Assembly: GCA_900095875.1 (NCBI GenBank)
Contig: LT608311.1
Span: 62,001-126,000 of the forward strand
DNA from: Caecibacter massiliensis
GTDB lineage: Bacteria; Bacillota; Negativicutes; Veillonellales; Megasphaeraceae
DNA length: 64,000 nucleotides
Reading direction: 5' to 3'
A model generated the notes under the pieces. That model was not told where the DNA came from and ran no database searches. It worked only from the letters and a program-made list of their open reading frames with translations. Each line of letters opens with the position of its first letter. Position 1 is the stretch's first letter. The position numbers and the translations under genes are program-made. Below, in pieces: positions 61,868-64,000 of the stretch.

Positions 61868-62506
61868 ATGACCAGTCCGCATATTACGTCCGTTTATGGC
61901 AGTGCCGAAACAGAATATACCATAAAAAAATCCCGTTTTCTCATCCATCTCAGAGAAGTGACCTGCGAAGAGGAAGCATCTGCTTTCATCGAAGCCCGGC
62001 GCAAGGAATTCTGGGATGCCCGGCACAATTGTTATGCTTATCAGATTGGTCCTGACGGCGCCATCCAGAAATCCAATGACGACGGAGAACCGTCGGGAAC
62101 AGCTGGCCGCCCGATGCTGGAAGTACTGAAAAAAAACAGCATCACCAACACCGTTGTTGTCGTCACCCGCTATTTCGGCGGCATCAAGCTCGGTGCCAGC
62201 GGCCTCATACGGGTTTATAGCCATTGTGTAACCCTCGGTCTGGAAGCAGCGGAAATTGCCGACTATCTCCCTTATCAGGTCGTAAACGTTTCCTTCCCCT
62301 ATTCCTTTGTGAGCGTCATAGAACGTCTGGTCCCATCGTATGCCGTGCGCATCGCAGACCGTTCCTTTGCCTCTGACGTCACATTTACTCTGGAAATTCC
62401 GGAAGAGCAGGCCGGTCCGGCAATCCAGGCCATTACAAATGCGACTAATGGCAACGCTATCTGCAAGACCGAAAAAACGAAAGTCATCCCCATCGTACGA
62501 ACTTAA
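61868..62506 (+). CDS. YigZ/IMPACT family protein
   Basis: A 212-residue protein. The N-terminal UPF0029 domain (KKSRFLIHLREVTCEEEASA, ARHNCYAYQIG, NDDGEPSGTAGRPML, VVVVTRYFGGIKLGASGLIR) is well kept, and the C-terminal domain resembles EF-G domain-like folds. The eukaryotic relative IMPACT regulates GCN2; the bacterial function is not settled. ATG 61868 has GAGGAAA upstream; the frame extends into the tRNA but that is not coding. It ends at a strong hairpin. Confidence 0.92.
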   Translation: MTSPHITSVYGSAETEYTIKKSRFLIHLREVTCEEEASAFIEARRKEFWDARHNCYAYQIGPDGAIQKSNDDGEPSGTAGRPMLEVLKKNSITNTVVVVTRYFGGIKLGASGLIRVYSHCVTLGLEAAEIADYLPYQVVNVSFPYSFVSVIERLVPSYAVRIADRSFASDVTFTLEIPEEQAGPAIQAITNATNGNAICKTEKTKVIPIVRT

Positions 62507-62511
62507 CAAAG

Positions 62512-62573
62512 CCAGCAAAAAGCCCATAGATATGTACACCTTTCATCGTACACATCCATGGGCTTTTTGCTGG
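62512..62573. terminator. Two-way terminator after the YigZ gene
   Basis: CCAGCAAAAAGCCCAT and ATGGGCTTTTTGCTGG form a 16-bp stem, continued by weaker pairing inside. It lies between converging genes. Confidence 0.88.
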
Positions 62574-62638
62574 TTCATATTGTCCCTTCTGCACCCGTTT
62601 TTCCAAAAACTACAATCTGTAAACTACCTTCTTCTGTC

Positions 62639-64000
62639 CTAGTCTTTGGGAACCCAGGTCCGGTTTTTCTGGGCCTGTTCTTCTTCCCGGGCCAGCTGTT
62701 GGGATTGCAACTCTGCTTCGTACTGTTCCCGCGCAGCCTGTTCAGCCTGTTCCAGTTCTTCTTTTACTTTCGGATCTATCTTGGCATTTTTATCTTTAAC
62801 CGTTTTCTGTTTTTCTGCTTCCAGAGCCTTGCGGGCTGCTTCCTGCTGGGCCGCCAGACGGTCCAGTTCTTTCTGGCGCAGTCCCTGCCGGACATCACTT
62901 TCCAGACTTACATCCGGCTGAGAATGAACATCGACGTAGACTTCAAACAGCCGGTTCCACGGGAATGTGACATTGACAGTACGGGGATCGATGCCCAGAT
63001 ATGTCTGGGCATACCGCTGGAGCTGTTCTTTCGTACGGCTCTGCATTTCGCTCATCACCGTCGGATAATACTTCTGCTCTGTATTGGCCTCTACCTTCTG
63101 CTGTATCCGGTAAATATAATCCCGGACATTGGCCTGATACGCCCAGTTGTCCAGATACTGGGTCGTCAGCATGCGCTGATGGGCATCGGGAGACATATAC
63201 CGGGCCAGAATCCCCTGAGATATACCATATCCGACAGAATTGCTGGCTGTATTCCATCCATTATATGCCGCCAGCTGATACATCATCTTATCCTTATATA
63301 AACCATATATCAGCGTATTATCTGACCCGTTGGAAAAGGCCATATCGACGAGGCTGACTGGTATATTCTGGGCCATAGCCTTTTCTATCTGTGTGAGGAA
63401 TGTCCGCGTCGAGTCCAGCATGATGGGGAAATTTTCAAAATTCCCCGATTCACGCGTCGATGTCGTAAGAGGCGTATTGACGGCCAGCAGCAGGTCCGGC
63501 TTTTCCTTGTCCGTTATCGTACCGCCGATAGCTTCAATATGTTCGGCAATCGTCTTCCCTATAGCTTGTCCGTCGTAACTCGGCACAGTCTTTTCTCCCC
63601 CGCCGAGAGGATAGATGACCGTTACTTTAGGATGATAATTATTAAAATCATTATTAGCCCGCGTAATGAGCAGCAACCCCAGCTGATCAGCTCCCGGGAA
63701 CGACCCGAAACTGGTCTTCGGGATATCGGCTCCTGCTTGTTCAAGATATTTCGATTCCAGTGACGACTGGGTACGGACAGAATTATCATCATGACCGAGA
63801 CTGTAATAGGTAAAGATGCCTTTTCGGGCATCACTAATGAGGCGATAGTTAATGGCCATATTCTTCTTACGGCGGCTGAACCAGTCCTGCAGATATTCGG
63901 CCGGGACGCGGCGCATGATGCTGAACCAGTCATTCCGTTCCTGCGGAGTCAATCCTTCTTCATCCATCTTTGCCTGGAGTGATGCCAGCTCATAAATGTC
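62639..64000 (-). CDS. DUF4127 family protein, N-terminus beyond the window
   Basis: The visible 453 codons belong to the DUF4127 family, of unknown function; I see motifs such as PGADQLGLLLITRANND, YPLGGGEKTVPSYDGQ and LVDMAFSNGSDNTL. The frame is open to base 64000 (DIYELASLQAKMDEE), so the ATG at 63967 is internal and the true start lies outside. The last 75 residues are a charged, Glu/Lys/Gln-rich coiled coil that looks like an added tail. DUF4127 proteins of this group often have a signal peptide, which cannot be checked here. Confidence 0.85.
   Translation of the reverse strand, partial: DIYELASLQAKMDEEGLTPQERNDWFSIMRRVPAEYLQDWFSRRKKNMAINYRLISDARKGIFTYYSLGHDDNSVRTQSSLESKYLEQAGADIPKTSFGSFPGADQLGLLLITRANNDFNNYHPKVTVIYPLGGGEKTVPSYDGQAIGKTIAEHIEAIGGTITDKEKPDLLLAVNTPLTTSTRESGNFENFPIMLDSTRTFLTQIEKAMAQNIPVSLVDMAFSNGSDNTLIYGLYKDKMMYQLAAYNGWNTASNSVGYGISQGILARYMSPDAHQRMLTTQYLDNWAYQANVRDYIYRIQQKVEANTEQKYYPTVMSEMQSRTKEQLQRYAQTYLGIDPRTVNVTFPWNRLFEVYVDVHSQPDVSLESDVRQGLRQKELDRLAAQQEAARKALEAEKQKTVKDKNAKIDPKVKEELEQAEQAAREQYEAELQSQQLAREEEQAQKNRTWVPKD

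Noticed and set aside
62507-63301. Plus-strand frame of about 247 codons rich in Phe and Leu
   Set aside because: It is the reverse of the charged coiled coil of the DUF4127 protein and only looks like a membrane protein.

Overview
The window looks like chromosome of a diderm Firmicute of the class Negativicutes, most probably Megasphaera or a close relative. The gene order is typically Firmicute (priA-def-fmt-rsmB-rlmN-stp-prkC-rsgA-rpe; efp-asp23-nusB-xseA-xseB-ispA-tlyA-nadK-argR-recN), yet there is a lipopolysaccharide-type glycosyltransferase cluster with an O-antigen-ligase-like protein, and a PotE antiporter very close to the proteobacterial one. The genus is an inference; the class is well supported.

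Layout. 1-3.8 kb (minus strand): hslO-mtnP-mtnA-ahcY, linking a redox chaperone with recycling of methylthioadenosine and S-adenosylhomocysteine; ahcY runs off the left edge. 3.9-4.4 kb: an unrecognised acidic protein on the plus strand. 4.4-7.0 kb: ribD-ribE-ribH behind an FMN riboswitch with its terminator; ribBA is not in the operon. 7.0-23.5 kb: a long minus-strand run transcribed csd-mnmA-lepA-hemW-priA-def-fmt-DUF116-rsmB-rlmN-stp-prkC-rsgA-rpe (translation, tRNA and rRNA modification, Ser/Thr signalling). 23.6 kb: tRNA-Arg(CCG).

23.8-28.0 kb is the most unusual part. Two tandem 24-residue hydrophobic peptide genes lie on the minus strand; neither is long enough for usual gene calling. 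They are followed on the plus strand by a three-gene cassette: a protein made of about nine exact 22-residue repeats, a MoxR-type AAA+ ATPase, and a protein with a zincin-like HExxH domain plus a VWA domain. 28.0-31.3 kb: thlA (acetyl-CoA acetyltransferase) behind a long structured leader, then potE. 31.3-35.1 kb: two unrecognised tandem membrane proteins, a DEAD-box helicase and bioB with a Cys-rich tail.

35.4-45.0 kb (minus strand, visibly A+T-richer): a sulfatase-fold phospho-group transferase, UDP-glucuronate epimerase, UDP-glucose dehydrogenase, four glycosyltransferases and an O-antigen-ligase-like protein, a surface-glycan cluster. 45.1-48.0 kb: dapB-asd-dapA for diaminopimelate and lysine. 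48.1-58.7 kb: the recN to efp/Xaa-Pro peptidase run. 58.7-61.6 kb: an RsuA-type pseudouridine synthase and cobU-cobS-cobC for late cobalamin assembly. 61.7-64.0 kb: tRNA-Val(GAC), a YigZ-family protein and a DUF4127 protein running off the right edge.

No CRISPR array, insertion sequence, integrase, rRNA gene or clearly broken gene was seen. Everything was read by eye; no database search or folding calculation was run.
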